Below are positions 1-10,490 of a stretch of DNA of 64,000 bases, piece by piece; the stretch's first letter is position 1, and every line of letters begins with the position of its first letter. The notes under the pieces are model-generated. The model was not told the origin of the DNA. It searched no databases and saw only the letters and a program-made list of their open reading frames with translations. A program made the position numbers and the translations under genes. The DNA is from Lithodes maja (Eukaryota; Arthropoda; Malacostraca; Decapoda; Lithodidae): NCBI GenBank assembly GCA_037953745.1, contig JBAKBP010003115.1, positions 62,001 through 126,000 on the forward strand. The letters run 5' to 3'.

Positions 1-99
1 TATAGCGAATATAACATATAAGGCGCGGTCAGAGACCAAAACAAAGATCATTTCTAGACTGTCTGTGGCAACACGACACTAATGAAATAAAGCAGATCA

Positions 100-150
100 T
101 TCTAGGACAACTGTAGCCTATCCCCCCATCCTGGCGAGCGCTAGCGAGCT
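100..150. repeat. Fragment related to the foldback element at 7581-7915
   Basis: The stretch from about 110 to 150 carries a CCCCATC-like run followed by CTGGCGAGCGCTAGCGAGC. This closely matches the inner end of the left arm of the foldback element near 7640-7700, with about 16 bases missing between the two parts. It is probably a degenerate dispersed copy. The stop codon of the reverse-strand reading frame ending at 141 lies inside this motif. Confidence 0.4.
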
Positions 151-1064
151 GCAATGCCCCACGCAACCATTCTGCTAACGCCGGAGGCGTCACAATATAC
201 AAAATAATCTGGAGTGTATAAATTAGGGATAGCCTTAATCATAAAACCCAACACTTCACCTGCCAAGTTCTTTGCCCTAAGTTTCTTAATTTCGCTTACC
301 TGAATACACCAATGTTCAGGGACTGGAGGTTCCCCAGACACTGTCGGTTGAGTTACTATGTTTGACCAGGACCTATCCGGTCCATATAAAAGGGTCATTG
401 GACTTTTCTTTATGGGAGTTTTCTCTAAGGGGTGAGGAATAACATCAGTTACTACTTAAACATTAGCTGCCGTCAAAGTTGACGCGACATTCGACAAACT
501 AGTTGAGACAAGGGAGTGAGTACTGGTTTGTTTAGCTGTAACCTGCATGGCGCCCAGAGGCCTAGCAACTGGCCGTGTCGTGGGAGAACCTGGCCCAGGT
601 CTATCTCCACTCAATTTACTAAAAAAATTGTCCAACATGTTCTGAAGATCCCCTTTAGTGACAAACTCGCAGGTGTTAGCTGTGGAACCCATTGAGTCTA
701 TATCTGAGTGAACGGATGAAGCCACTTTCTGCTCTGATTTAAGCTGTTCTGAAACATCGTCCCTAATCGATTGGCACTCCATCGACTTTACTGACTGAGC
801 TTCCAGTGACCGGGCTGAGAGGGATTGAACCTCTTCAGACCGGACGGCGGGTACTAAGACCTCCTGCTCGAAGTCTTCCCATTCTAGATTGGGAATGGAC
901 GACTGAATGGACACCTCACTAGTTTCTTGAGGATAGCATCGATATTGTTCCGCAAGCACTTGAGTAGGTAGGCTACACGACACTGAGGGGCGGTACTTCA
1001 GGGTATCACATAGGTTCGTTGCCTCACTGACGGAGAAACATGACCTAAATAGTTCACTAGGCAT
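141..1064 (-). pseudogene. Unrecognised protein, possibly retroelement-derived, broken by one stop codon
   Basis: A reverse-strand frame starts at ATG 1064-1062 and runs 202 codons to a TAA at 458-456. The same frame is then open again to a TAG at 143-141, so one in-frame stop divides a reading frame of about 307 codons. The first part is Ser/Glu/Gln-rich (residues about 80-115 have a repeated EVQSLSARSLEAQS-like pattern that could form a helix), followed by a short FVTKGDLQNMLDNFF segment and a Pro/Ser/Thr-rich linker. The second part contains FVYCDASGVSRMVAWG. I recognise no domain and assign no function. The mobile-element setting and the acidic, low-complexity N-terminal part make a gag-like retroelement product one possibility. 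The stop could be a mutation, a sequencing error or a readthrough site. Confidence 0.4.
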
Positions 1065-1377
1065 AATGTCCCTGGATGGTGTGTCCGCAACCCTGGTGGC
1101 CGTCCCCGACTGGCCGGATTGGACCTTCGGCTCTGTTAAACACCTTATACCTTTCAGACCACCTCGTAGAGAAGTAATTTATCCTTCCTTCACCTTTCTG
1201 GTATATCCTGTACTTGCTCTTGTATGGTACTTCTATTCCTTTCCTTGCCTCTCTTTTCTTTCCTTCCCTTCCTTCATTCCCTTCTCTCTTCCCTAAGTCC
1301 TTCCTTCTCTCACTTTTAATGGACTTGGGCCATCAAACGCCTACCTTTTAGGTCACCTTGGAAATTCCCTCCCCAAC

Positions 1378-1758
1378 CCCCTCTCTCTCACACACACTCA
1401 CTCTCTCTCATTCCCTCTTTCACTCACTCCCACTCTCACTCACACACACACTCCCACTCTCTCCCTCTCTCTCACACACACACTCCCACTCTCACACACA
1501 CTCCCACTCTCTCACACACACTCCCACTCTCTCTCTCTCTCACTCCCACTCTCTCACACACTCCCTCTCTCTCTCACACTCTCTCACTCCCACTCTCACA
1601 CACACTCCCTCTCTCTCACACACACTCCCTCTCTGTCACACACACTTCCTCTCTCTCACACACACACTCCCACTCTCTCACACACACTCCCACTCCCACT
1701 CTCTCTCACTCTCTCTCTCACTCCCACTCACTCTCTCACTCCCACTCCCACTCTCTCA

Positions 1759-1810
<52 letters not shown>

Positions 1811-1822
1811 CTCCCACTCAGT
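1378..1822. repeat. CT/CA compound microsatellite
   Basis: About 445 bases of mixed CTCT and CACA runs with CTCCCACTC interruptions, ending in a pure CT run near 1750-1803. The open frame across it is purely compositional (Ser-Leu-Thr-His). Pyrimidine-rich DNA leads into it from about 1180. Confidence 0.95.
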
Positions 1823-2358
1823 GTCAGATGAAGATACTGTACATTTCAATTAACCACTTGCAAGTTTCAGACTACCGTACTGTATAAGGAAGTTCGGCCT
1901 GTAAACATCAATATTCAACAAAAATACAGCAATTATGTAGGTTTCTGGTGGATAAATAGTATGTTGAATTGGGTATTATGTATATATAAAATAAATGTAC
2001 TAATTAAAATGTAAAACTTGCAAACTAAACAAACCAAAATTGGGACAAGGACAATATAAAGTCAAATTAAATTATCAAAATCGCTATGTGGAAACAACGC
2101 TTACTAAAATGAAAATTATTAAATAAAAGAACACAATCCACCACAGAGGGTGTACATTACTACATGAGCAAGTTAATCTGTTTCCCAAGCAAACTAATCG
2201 CACATATAACAACGCACTATCGTCACGTTAAAGAAATTAGTCAAGTTTGGGAAGTCCGGGACGTTCTGGTAAATTTGACTAAACTTTGCATGAATAAAGA
2301 AACTACATGTTAAATGTCAAAATATTATTTAAAATCAAATTTGCAACACGACAAGACA
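1823..2358. other. AT-rich spacer with no recognisable feature
   Basis: AT-rich DNA without long reading frames or clear repeats. I see nothing in it that I can support as a gene or element. Confidence 0.6.
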
Positions 2359-2362
2359 TTAA

Positions 2363-2810
2363 CCCGTACAGCCCCAGCGACGCGCCTGGCGCGTCGGCGA
2401 TGTATGTAACGCACAGCCCCAGCGACGCGCCTGGCGAGTCACCCTAATTTCCCCTAATTGCGCCGACCGTAACCTCAGGTGTAGCCACGCAAGAGGGCTC
2501 AGATTTGTATGGGAACTGTGTACGTATCCCACGCAACCGTGCCGATGGTTGAAAACTCTCAAAGTCCACGTGCGTGCGCGCGAGCGCGCAATAACCTGGT
2601 TTTTTGGGATAATTGCCTTCAATTTTTTACTCTTATAAAATCCGTTTTCGGGGGCTCTGTAGGACCATTTTTTAAGCTTTTTGAGCGGTTTTTCGTGGTT
2701 TTTCCTTCATTCCTAACCCATTCGCTATTGTTTCTGGAATAAAACCATTTTTTGAAAACCGGCCGGGTTCTGGTGCGCAAACATTACAAAACTAGCCGGG
2801 GCTCCACGGG
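2363..2810. mobile_element. piggyBac-type MITE (non-autonomous, 448 bp) flanked by TTAA
   Basis: TTAA at 2359-2362 and TTAA at 2811-2814 flank a segment whose left end starts CCCGTACAGCCCC. The complement of its right end starts CCCGTGGAGCCCC. TTAA target duplication and CCC-starting inverted termini are the hallmarks of the piggyBac superfamily. The left half contains a directly repeated GC-rich motif (ACAGCCCCAGCGACGCGCC, near 2366 and 2412). No transposase is encoded, so mobilisation would need an enzyme supplied in trans. Its ends resemble, but do not equal, those of the larger piggyBac element starting at 3149. Confidence 0.7.
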
Positions 2811-2814
2811 TTAA

Positions 2815-3144
2815 CAATAGTACAAAATACAAATATTGATAAGATATCTATACTATTACAAAATAATATATAAAATACAGTACAGCACTCACTAACGATA
2901 GTGCTATCGGGTAGGTACCTGTAAGTATAGCATGCCTCAAGTGAGCCCTATCAATAACTCTCCTGCAAATAACCTACATTTATAGCACAAATAAACTAAG
3001 GAAATCGCAAAAGCAAGCAATTGATACTATCGACAATGAATACATATAATATAAAGACAAATAATTGCAAAATATGAAGTAACAACAGATTTAAACAAAG
3101 AGTACTCTTTTAACAAGAACAATCAATTTAAAAAATCATCAATA
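2815..3144. other. AT-rich spacer between two piggyBac-type elements
   Basis: About 330 bases of AT-rich DNA with no reading frame or repeat that I can support. Confidence 0.6.
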
Positions 3145-3561
3145 TTAACCCTCCAGCCCCGGGGGCTATAGCTTGCGACTGTGCTGTGGTACCGGGTGTT
3201 TTGACGATCTTTGGTCTATGTTAACTCCTCTGTAATTCAATGAATATGGCATGTAATGTTATGAATAAAAAAGAATAATGTTCCACAAACCTTGCTCTGT
3301 CGAATGGCATTGAGTAGAGGTCTCTAGCCCCTCTGGTTGCATAATGGTGAGCGCGGGAATACGAATGCTTTTCAGCGGCAAATTCTTCCTGCGTTCGGAC
3401 GCGTCGCCCCGGCCACGGCTACGACGCACCTAGCCGCTCGTCGCACCAAAGTATTTATCTCCCTTAGATGATTTTCGTGTTTTATATTGAGAATGTGATG
3501 TTTATTTGATATTTTTATAGTTATTTTGAGGCCAATTATATAAAGTATGTTTATTAGGGTA

Positions 3562-3889
3562 TCACTGTCACTGATATTGCTCATTTTCACTCGATACCGT
3601 ACATTTTATTAGTAATTGAGGTAGGTTATTGTTATATTAGGGCACTGATTATTCGTTATTACAGGTTTATTATACTTTGGCCATCAAGTATTGTGTCTTG
3701 TGTCACTTTCACTTTGATAAATATGCTTTAGAGAGTGTCACTGTCACTGATAATGCTCATTTTCACTCGATACCGTACATTTTATTAGTAATTGAGGTAG
3801 GTTATTGTTGTATTAGGCACTGATTATTCGTTATCACAGGTGTTTATTATACTTTGGCCATCAAATATTAGGTCTTGTGTCACTTTCAC
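3562..3889. repeat. Two-copy direct repeat in the piggyBac 3' non-coding region
   Basis: A sequence starting TCACTGTCACTGATA at 3562 recurs at 3738 (period 176), with about 150 bases closely matched in each copy. It lies between the left terminus and the transposase stop codon. GTCACT-type motifs recur several more times down to about 4020, so this may be a subterminal transposase-binding region. That role is inference. Confidence 0.7.
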
Positions 3890-4160
3890 TTAGTTATATG
3901 CTTTGTAAACGTTTTATATACAATTTATTGTGTCTTTTTTCACTGATTTCTATATTTCTATAGGTTCTAATCATAATTATGAATGTCACTTGGTATATAC
4001 ATATGTGTCACTTTCACATATTATTATGGTGTAATTGTATTTGTATCAATTTTCTCATAATACACGACTTTTGTATAACAATAAATTGGTTTTCTTCCAC
4101 TTTTTGCCTATATATATAGTGTACATATTGTCATTTTATTTGGCACTTTCAGTATGATTA

Positions 4161-6077
4161 TTAGAACTCCAGCTTGGAGTGGTAATCAAAGAAGCACCCT
4201 AAAGCACAGAGTGCCACCTTGCACTCCACACACTCCATGGTGGACTTTTTACCTGACCTCGCCCTCACCCTGCTGTTGTAGCAGACATGGCACCGCTTCT
4301 GCTGCGTTCTTCCTGATTCATTCTGAGGCAGGGAACCAAGCCTGTGCCTAATCAAGTATTGAACACACTGCAAGCGGTCAATAACGGCGGGCCCAGGATG
4401 TGCCACTGCCCTCTGTGGCGTAGCATACTTACTTGTTACTTGCTTCAGGAGCTCCGTCAACACCTGCTTTTGGAACCTCTGCAGGCTATTGAACTTCATG
4501 GGTGTGTTCACATTCCGAAGCTTGTATATATTATAGGCATTCAGAACTGACATGTCCACCATATGCAGAAAGAACTTTTTGTACCATCTGCACGAGGTAC
4601 GCAGGCAGTCAATGAAGCGTATCTGCATGTCGGACTTGTCCACCAGCCTCATGTTGATATTGTAGTCCAGGACAGCATCGGGCTTGGTCACCCTGGCCTG
4701 GGTGCGGCGATCCACCTTGCCAGTCTCCACCATTTCCCCCTTGTGGATGGTGCTCAGGAGGTTGACCTTCCGCTGGTCGTGCCAGTGGATAGCCAGAATG
4801 GGCCCCGACTTCTTCTTGAACACATCACCTTTTTTGGTCTTTGGAGGGAAAGGTGGCATACCCTTCCTTTTCCCTCGTACTGTGCCTACAGTCCCCGTCT
4901 TGCGCTCATGCAGGTACTGTGAGAGAGTGGGGGACGTGTAATAATTGTCCGTGTAGAGGACGTGATTCTTGTGAAAGTAGCGGTCCATCATGGCTTGCAC
5001 CACTGCTCCGCCAAAGCCAATGAGGGGGTCCACAAGCAAGTCCCCTTCCTTCCCGCTGTACACCAGGAAATCCAGGACATAGCCAGTTTGGCAGTCGCAC
5101 AGCACAAAGAATTTTATGCCAAAGCGATGTCTTTTTGAGGGGATGTACTGCCGGAAGCTGAGTTTTCCCCGGAACAGCACAAGAGACTCATCAATGACGA
5201 CCTTGCGGAAGGGCTTGAAGTAGGAGGTGAAGCGTTCTCTCATCATCTCGTACAATGTCCTAATCTTCCACAGCTTGTCTGGGAGGTGGATGTCAAGGTT
5301 GGTGACAAGATGGAGCGCTGCGAGGATATCAAGGTACCGGTCGCGAGACCTATATTTCCCGAAGGCAGGGGTGGATATGAGATCATTGGTGATCCAATAG
5401 TCAGGCAACCTATGCTTCTTGACATGAGGCATTAGCATGGTGAGTGCCAGGAACACCATGAACTCTTTATGAGTCACTGGGGTCCACTGCCTCATGTGGC
5501 CCTTGGTCACCTTGCCCAAAAAGTGGACCTGGTATTGGTGCTGCTTATTTGTCTCTTTGACAACATAGCCTACCACCTCCTCATCAAAGAAGGCCTCAAA
5601 TAGTTCGTGTGGTGGAGCATTGGGGCCTGCAGGAAAATTGGGGGTAATGCCTGAACCCTCCAGTACCTCATCAAAAGCTGGCACATCAGGGTGGTATCCA
5701 TCCCCATCAACTACGTCTTGCCACTGAAAAACGTAGAATGGGTCTTGTCTACGCTGACGAAGAGCTCCAGCTGGTGGCCCAGCACGCCCACGGCCAACTC
5801 GGGAGGCGCGCGCCCTAGGGCGGCGAGGGCGTCGGTCAGGGCGTCGGCCAGCACGACGGGCAGCACGACGCCGGGCCAAGCGGATGGGTCTAGGGCTGTC
5901 GATGTCCATATAGTCATCGTCAGAGTGGTCATCTTGCCCTGATGGTGGACCTATGTAATCATGGCCAGAGTCTTCAGAGAGGTGCCCTTCATCATCAGTG
6001 GCCCCCACATAATCTGGCGGGGAACGAGTGATGCGTGGGCGGCGGGCGAGGTGGGGAAGGAGTGGCAGGTGAGGCTA
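4161..6077 (-). CDS. piggyBac transposase (catalytic and C-terminal part)
   Basis: This encodes a DDE-type transposase that would cut and paste the surrounding element at TTAA sites in nuclear DNA. Counting from a GTG at 6008, the three catalytic aspartates of the family are visible: D273 in VVIDESLVLFRGK, D354 in LYTDNYYTS, and D457 in MRLVDKSDMQ, with D460 beside it. Spacing agrees with the D268/D346/D447/D450 set of the founding piggyBac enzyme. The last 45 residues form a cysteine-rich zinc domain starting CHVCYNSR and containing CVEC, typical for DNA-end binding. An Arg-rich stretch (about residues 41-75) may be a nuclear signal. There is no ATG at 6008: the frame is open to 6077 and overlaps the upstream 444-codon frame by about 80 nt. 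The true N-terminus is therefore probably joined from that frame by splicing, or a frameshift separates the two. The end point 6077 marks the open frame, not a proven start. Confidence 0.85.
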
Positions 6078-7059
6078 TGTCACCCCGAGGTCCTGGGCTC
6101 CTTGGCCGGCGACGAGTGACAGAAATTAATTCTTCACTGTCACTAGGCCCAGGTATTGGTGATGCGAGCTCAAAGACTTCTTCAGGAAGACATGTTGAAG
6201 GCGGGAGAGGTGGGGAGGACCGTGGGGAAAGTTGCGGGGGCGTATGGCTGGGGCCGGCAGGGGTGGACGCCGCGGGAGCCTCGAACAAAACTCTCTTACT
6301 TTTCTTTATTTTTTTGGTATATTTCCTGCCTTTCCCCTTTTCGGCAGCAGTATGTCTCCTGTCGGGGGACCTAGGAGGCAAATAGGCCGAAAGTGGGGGG
6401 TCCTCAACCCTTGGCAGTGGTGGGGGTGGTGGGGAAGAATGCGTGGCACCCGGGTCATCCGGGTCATCTTGGGTGGCGTGGGTAGATAAGGGAGACAATG
6501 GCGGGCGAGAAGGGTCACCACGCTCACCCTCACTCACAGCCTCATCCTCACCAAATATTTTGGCTTGTTCCCTAGCTGCCGCGGCCGCCTTTTCAAGTAT
6601 TTTCTGCTTATATAAGTGTAGCTTGAAAGGCGATTTACCTGGGGAAGGGCTTGGTGTCGTGTCACTTATGCGAAATTTGGTGAGTGACCTTGAACTCTCC
6701 CACTCACTCACTCTCTCAAGTTCACTGTCTTTAGGTAAACCAGCTTCCTCAATAATTGGTACATCACCTTCATCACTCTCATCACTGTCATGTTCTCTCG
6801 CAAATCCCAGGAATTGCTCTTCTTTGTCACTCTCATGGCCATAATCACTCGACTTATAATTACTGGAGTCGTCACTGACTTCATCATCAACATTATGCTT
6901 GGCATCAGCTCGCTCATAAAGTCTCAATGTCGTCTCAATACCTCCGGGAGATAACACATTTAGGCGATGGCGTCGGGGTAAGGCGCGACGAACTAGCACG
7001 GGCGTCGTAGGAAGCACGGTATCGGACACAGCGGAATCACTATTTGGCGTACTGTCCAT
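5995..7059 (-). CDS. Acidic, proline-rich N-terminal region, probably of the piggyBac transposase
   Basis: This reverse-strand frame is open from 7329. The ATG at 7059-7057 (MDSTPNSDSAVSD) is the likeliest start, because upstream residues are low complexity and lie across the element's end. It carries acidic/serine-rich stretches (DDEVSDDSSNYKSSDYGHES), a basic cluster GKGRKYTKKIKKSKR and a long Pro/Ser-rich tail. Acidic, disordered N-termini precede the catalytic core in many piggyBac proteins. It ends at 5995, about 80 nt inside the next frame, which encodes the catalytic domains. A splice or a frameshift in the overlap would give a protein of nearly 1000 residues, longer than the roughly 600 usual for the family. 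A separate accessory protein is also possible. Confidence 0.5.
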   Translation of the reverse strand: MDSTPNSDSAVSDTVLPTTPVLVRRALPRRHRLNVLSPGGIETTLRLYERADAKHNVDDEVSDDSSNYKSSDYGHESDKEEQFLGFAREHDSDESDEGDVPIIEEAGLPKDSELERVSEWESSRSLTKFRISDTTPSPSPGKSPFKLHLYKQKILEKAAAAAREQAKIFGEDEAVSEGERGDPSRPPLSPLSTHATQDDPDDPGATHSSPPPPPLPRVEDPPLSAYLPPRSPDRRHTAAEKGKGRKYTKKIKKSKRVLFEAPAASTPAGPSHTPPQLSPRSSPPLPPSTCLPEEVFELASPIPGPSDSEELISVTRRRPRSPGPRGDIASPATPSPPRPPPTHHSFPARLCGGH

Positions 7060-7256
7060 GATGGCGTCGGGGTAGATACTGTTGCTGTGGCGTAGTTTAC
7101 GCCTGGTGGCGCCACCTACCGTCCCACGATACCAAAAATGTACGCGCGGCATTCGAAAGCACGCACGCAAGCAATGGGCGTTCAAGAGCTCTTCCGGGTT
7201 GCGCGGGCCGAGGTTGTTATGGGCGTTCAAGAGCCCTTCCGGGTTGGAGGGGTTAA

Positions 7257-7580
7257 TATCAATAATAGAAAAAGAAAAAGAAAAAGATAAACAATAAATA
7301 CAGACAAAAAGTAAGCAGAGGTTATACAAGAAACTTCAAGTTAAAAATGCTTGATTAAAATTATTGATGTCAAATTTTAGAATACAGTCACAATAATTGA
7401 CCCTAAAAAGATTAAATTTATGGAACAATTTACTTGCCTCAAATATTCTGCTAAATATCTGTCCACAGCTCCATCTTCCTTATAGAATGAAACTCGCAAG
7501 TAGTAAAGTGGTGCCTTCACAAGGACTGTATGTCCACAGTTAAAACAGTTAAAACAAAATGGGGGGCACCGGCTTTTTTA
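7257..7580. other. Spacer with no recognisable gene
   Basis: AT-rich DNA to the right of the piggyBac TTAA. An AAAAGAAAAAG run lies at 7266-7290. I see no supported reading frame. Confidence 0.6.
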
Positions 7581-7915
7581 CCTTTCTCTCCTTTTCTCTC
7601 TTTCCCTGGCTTGTATCCATTTGGCCCCATTCAGCCAACTGTTTTAAGACGTTTATCCCCATCCAGGTGTTGATTTCTTCCTGGCGAGCGATAGCGAGCC
7701 AGCATTCTATGGAGAAATCCGGCTTCGCAGGAGAAATTTTTCTATCGAAAAATGTACAAATTTAGCTTGCTGTCAAAACAAAAATATATATATGTTAGCT
7801 CGTTACCGCTCGCCAGGAAAATATTGACACCTGGATGGGGGTAAACATCTTAAAACAGTAGGCCGAATGGATACAAGCCAAAGAAAGTGGGAGAGAAAGA
7901 GAAAAGAAAGCGAGG
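7581..7915. mobile_element. Foldback element with long inverted repeats
   Basis: The left arm (about 7581-7700) and right arm (about 7796-7915) are imperfect inverted copies of each other over roughly 120 bases. Matched landmarks are CTTTCTCTCC/GGGAGAGAAAG, GGCTTGTATCCAT/ATGGATACAAGCC, ACTGTTTTAAGA/TCTTAAAACAGT, CCATCCAGGTGT/ACACCTGGATGG and CTGGCGAGCG/CGCTCGCCAG. The roughly 95-base centre is AT-rich and non-coding. A transcript would form one long hairpin. This is the architecture of a foldback or MITE-like element; I cannot name its family. Part of the arm recurs at 100-150. Confidence 0.7.
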
Positions 7916-8339
7916 TGGACTCCCTCAATTTGTCTGATTAGTTTAATTGAGGACTACATATGGGTCATTGTGGACAATTGGCTCATTTTGCAAGTTTTAC
8001 ATTATAATTTCACGACCGTCCTCTTCAGTGGATGCTCAAATTAAATAGGAATAAGAGTCCTTCAGTAGAGGGCTATTGGACGGAAATATTTTTGTTACAG
8101 AGCTACTTTTTTTTAGGCTAATATAGCTAAATTTAGAGTACAGTATATAAATGTTAAAGTATAGAGCCTTAGACTTTTCTATTAATGTTATGTATTGGGT
8201 ATCTCTGTTGGTGGTTGTACATCCATTGACAAATTGTTTTATGGCAGTTTTATTTATTTTTATTTTTTTATTCAGCATCTGAGTCCTCGAAGCCACTGTA
8301 GTCGGGATCTGATACAACTGACGACTATCCAAAACGGCA

Positions 8340-9962
8340 ACAAGAAACACATTCCAAGAGGTAACATAAAAAAAACACAACCCCAACTTCTCACCAGAAA
8401 TTCAAAACCTCATCATACAACGCGACACACTGAAACACTCCCCAGCACCCCACACACAAGACATCAATCAACAAATTCAAGCACTCAACATCCAGATTAA
8501 CAACAAAATACAAGAACAACAAACACTAAATTGGAATAACTTCCTACAAACACTCTATTTCTTACAAACAATTTCGATGCCATCCCCCGCCACAACCTAA
8601 CAAACAAAATCTACAACACAAACATGCACAACAACACAAAAAGATGGCTGGCCAACTTCTTGGCAGGCAGATGTGCACATGTATCCTTTGCCGGTCAGTC
8701 ATCTAGCATTAGAAATTTCCCAAACGGAGTCCCGCAAGGATCCGTCCTGTCGCCCGCACTCTTCAATCTGTACATGCATGATATAAATACACCAAATTCA
8801 CCCCAAATAACCATAGCCTCCTACGCAGACGACATAACACTCACAAGCACGCACCAAAACCCAGACACAGCAACAAGACTCCTTCAAGACTATCTCGACA
8901 CATTACATGAATGGTGCACTACAAACAGACTCAATTTAGCCCCAGCTAAATCCACTGCAACCCTCCTCACAAGCTGGACAGGAGAGCACGATTACGTCCC
9001 GGGACTCAACATAAACAACACACCCCTAACACACACACACACACCCAAAATCCTAGGAGTAACATACGACACCCAAATGACATTCAAACAGCACACCACA
9101 AACACGAAAAAGAAACTGACACCCAGACTTAACGCCCTCAGATCACTTGCCCACACAAAATTTGGACACAACAAAGAAACCACCACCACAGTCTACAAAC
9201 AATACATAAGATTAGTTATGGAATACGCAAGCCCGGCCTGGGCTTCTAACCTAGCTGAAACACATCATAAGACCTTACAGACTATTCAAAATAAAGCCCT
9301 TAAAATCATCACAGGATGCACAGCTACTACACCCACAGATCACCTACATCAAGAAACCAAAGTTCTAAAAGTCAAAGATCATCTAGACATGAGAGGCACT
9401 CAATTCCTGGCAGCAGCCTCCACGAATCAACACCACCCACTACACTACATGGCAACACACTCACAGACACCAAGAAATATCAAAACAACACCCAGCACAC
9501 GCTATCACACACAAATACTGTCTTCTCTCCCTCCCTGCCCACCCCAAACCAACTTCCGGAAGCACATCCATACTCATATTACTCGCCGTTCCATCCACTC
9601 ACTCATAGACAACACGCAGCTGCAAGCACGACCACCCGAAATCCATCCTTCTGAATCCTCCCTTCCTCGCGAGGACAGAGTCCACCTGGCCAGGCTGAGA
9701 TGCGGACACCATCCAGCTCTTCTGAGCTATCAGAAGAGGCTGGATGACTCCGTCGTCGACACCTGCCCGGGTTGTAACACGGCACCCCATACCATAAAAC
9801 ACATCATAGAAGACTGCATTTCACACAATCACTTACGCCAACAACACAATTTACACTATTTGAGAGCTCTGTGGGAAAGGCCGACCGTGGCCATGGCCTT
9901 CCTTAAGGACTCGGGGCTGTTCGGCCAGGCAGCTTAGGGAACAACAACAACAACAACAACAA
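8340..9962 (+). mobile_element. Non-LTR retrotransposon (LINE A), copy 1, internally deleted, (AAC)n tail
   Basis: Two parts of one ORF2-like protein are present. A pre-RT segment, near 8400-8560, is readable in a different frame (FLQTL at its end). The second part starts with the middle of the RT domain near 8576. Comparison with the copy at 12637-12905 shows that the first half of the RT domain is missing between them. The 3' end is a run of AAC triplets after the stop codon at 9937. A simple-repeat tail in place of poly(A) is known in several non-LTR clades. The copy is dead because of the deletion. Confidence 0.75.
8576..9937 (+). pseudogene. LINE A reverse transcriptase, truncated at its N-terminus
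   Basis: The open frame runs from about 8576 (FDAIPRHNLTNK, the region just after RT motif A) to TAG 9937; the first Met is at 8624. Visible motifs are GVPQGSVLSPALFN (motif B) and SYADDITL (motif C, the catalytic YADD pair), followed by the thumb (EYASPAWAS, IQNKALKIITG) typical of Jockey/CR1-type non-LTR enzymes. A C-terminal CPGCNTAPHTIKHIIEDC pattern resembles the CCHC-like zinc motif found at the end of many LINE ORF2 proteins. The endonuclease and the first RT motifs, including the motif A aspartate, are absent, so it cannot work as an enzyme. The GLFGQAA C-terminus is shared with the fragment at 10430-10490. Confidence 0.8.
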
Positions 9963-10429
9963 ACACTCGACGGCGGGTGCCCAACCCCGAAAAGGGTTGA
10001 AATAGGGGAGCTATCCCCCCGCCAAAGGCGGCTTTCTAGGGCCTTTCCTAGCTGATGCTGAGAGGATTGGGTTCTAGTCATGTGGTGATGGGCTGGTCTA
10101 TCAGAGTGAGAACTGAGCAATCTCTGCCATACCCATAGCTTACTCTGACTGATCCTTTTACTTATATATTTTCTAGATCTCAAGTGACGGCATCTCTAAC
10201 GTGGATTGACCTCCCAATCTACCAAGATTGGAAGCCAAAGCGTCACATTTTTCCCTTGCCCCTCAACTTTCTCTTCATAATTGCTGAGGGACACAGGGCC
10301 CTGGGTGGGGCTTTGGTTTCCGGGCGTTTCCGCACCCTCCTCAGCTCCCCGCCATGGAGTGGCTTCGGTCACCCAGGCTTTATTGTGGTCGGCGGGGAGG
10401 GTTCTGTGGGGGCGCTCGGTTATGGCCTT
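9963..10429. other. Unclassified repeat-like segment between two LINE A 3' ends
   Basis: GC-balanced DNA without a credible gene. Both its left border (near 9962) and the end of the next LINE fragment (near 10490) are an AAC run followed by AAACACTCGA. This suggests that the segment plus the following LINE tail is itself an inserted or duplicated unit. I cannot assign it further. Confidence 0.35.
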
Positions 10430-10490
10430 GCTCGGGGCCTTGGGGCTGTTCGGCCAGGCAGCTTGGGGAACAACAACAACAACAAACACT
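10430..10490 (+). mobile_element. LINE A 3'-end fragment with (AAC)n tail
   Basis: The sequence around GGGGCTGTTCGGCCAGGCAG and the following AAC run matches the 3' end of LINE A at about 9910-9960. It encodes the same Gly-Leu-Phe-Gly-Gln-Ala C-terminus in another frame. Only the last tens of bases are recognisable, so this is a severely 5'-truncated copy or a remnant. Confidence 0.6.

Larger units (their letters stand above)
3149..7252 (-). mobile_element. piggyBac DNA transposon, full length (about 4.1 kb)
   Basis: TTAA at 3145-3148 and 7253-7256 flank the element. The left end begins CCCTCCAGCCCCGG and the complement of the right end begins CCCCTCCAACCCGG, giving imperfect inverted termini of about 14 bp. 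Inside lie a transposase frame (4161-6077) and an upstream acidic/proline-rich frame (5995-7059), both on the reverse strand. Subterminal direct repeats are visible: GGGCGTTCAAGAGC occurs twice near 7168 and 7220 at the right end, and a roughly 150-bp sequence occurs twice near 3562 and 3738 in the left non-coding part. Complete ends plus an open catalytic frame suggest a fairly recent insertion. Confidence 0.8.

Noticed and set aside
1358..1831. 157-codon Ser/Leu/His/Thr frame
   Set aside because: It is the translation of a CT/CA microsatellite.
10060..10090. Possible Pol III B-box (GGTTCTAGTC) suggesting a SINE
   Set aside because: It is a weak single match with no convincing A-box at the right distance.
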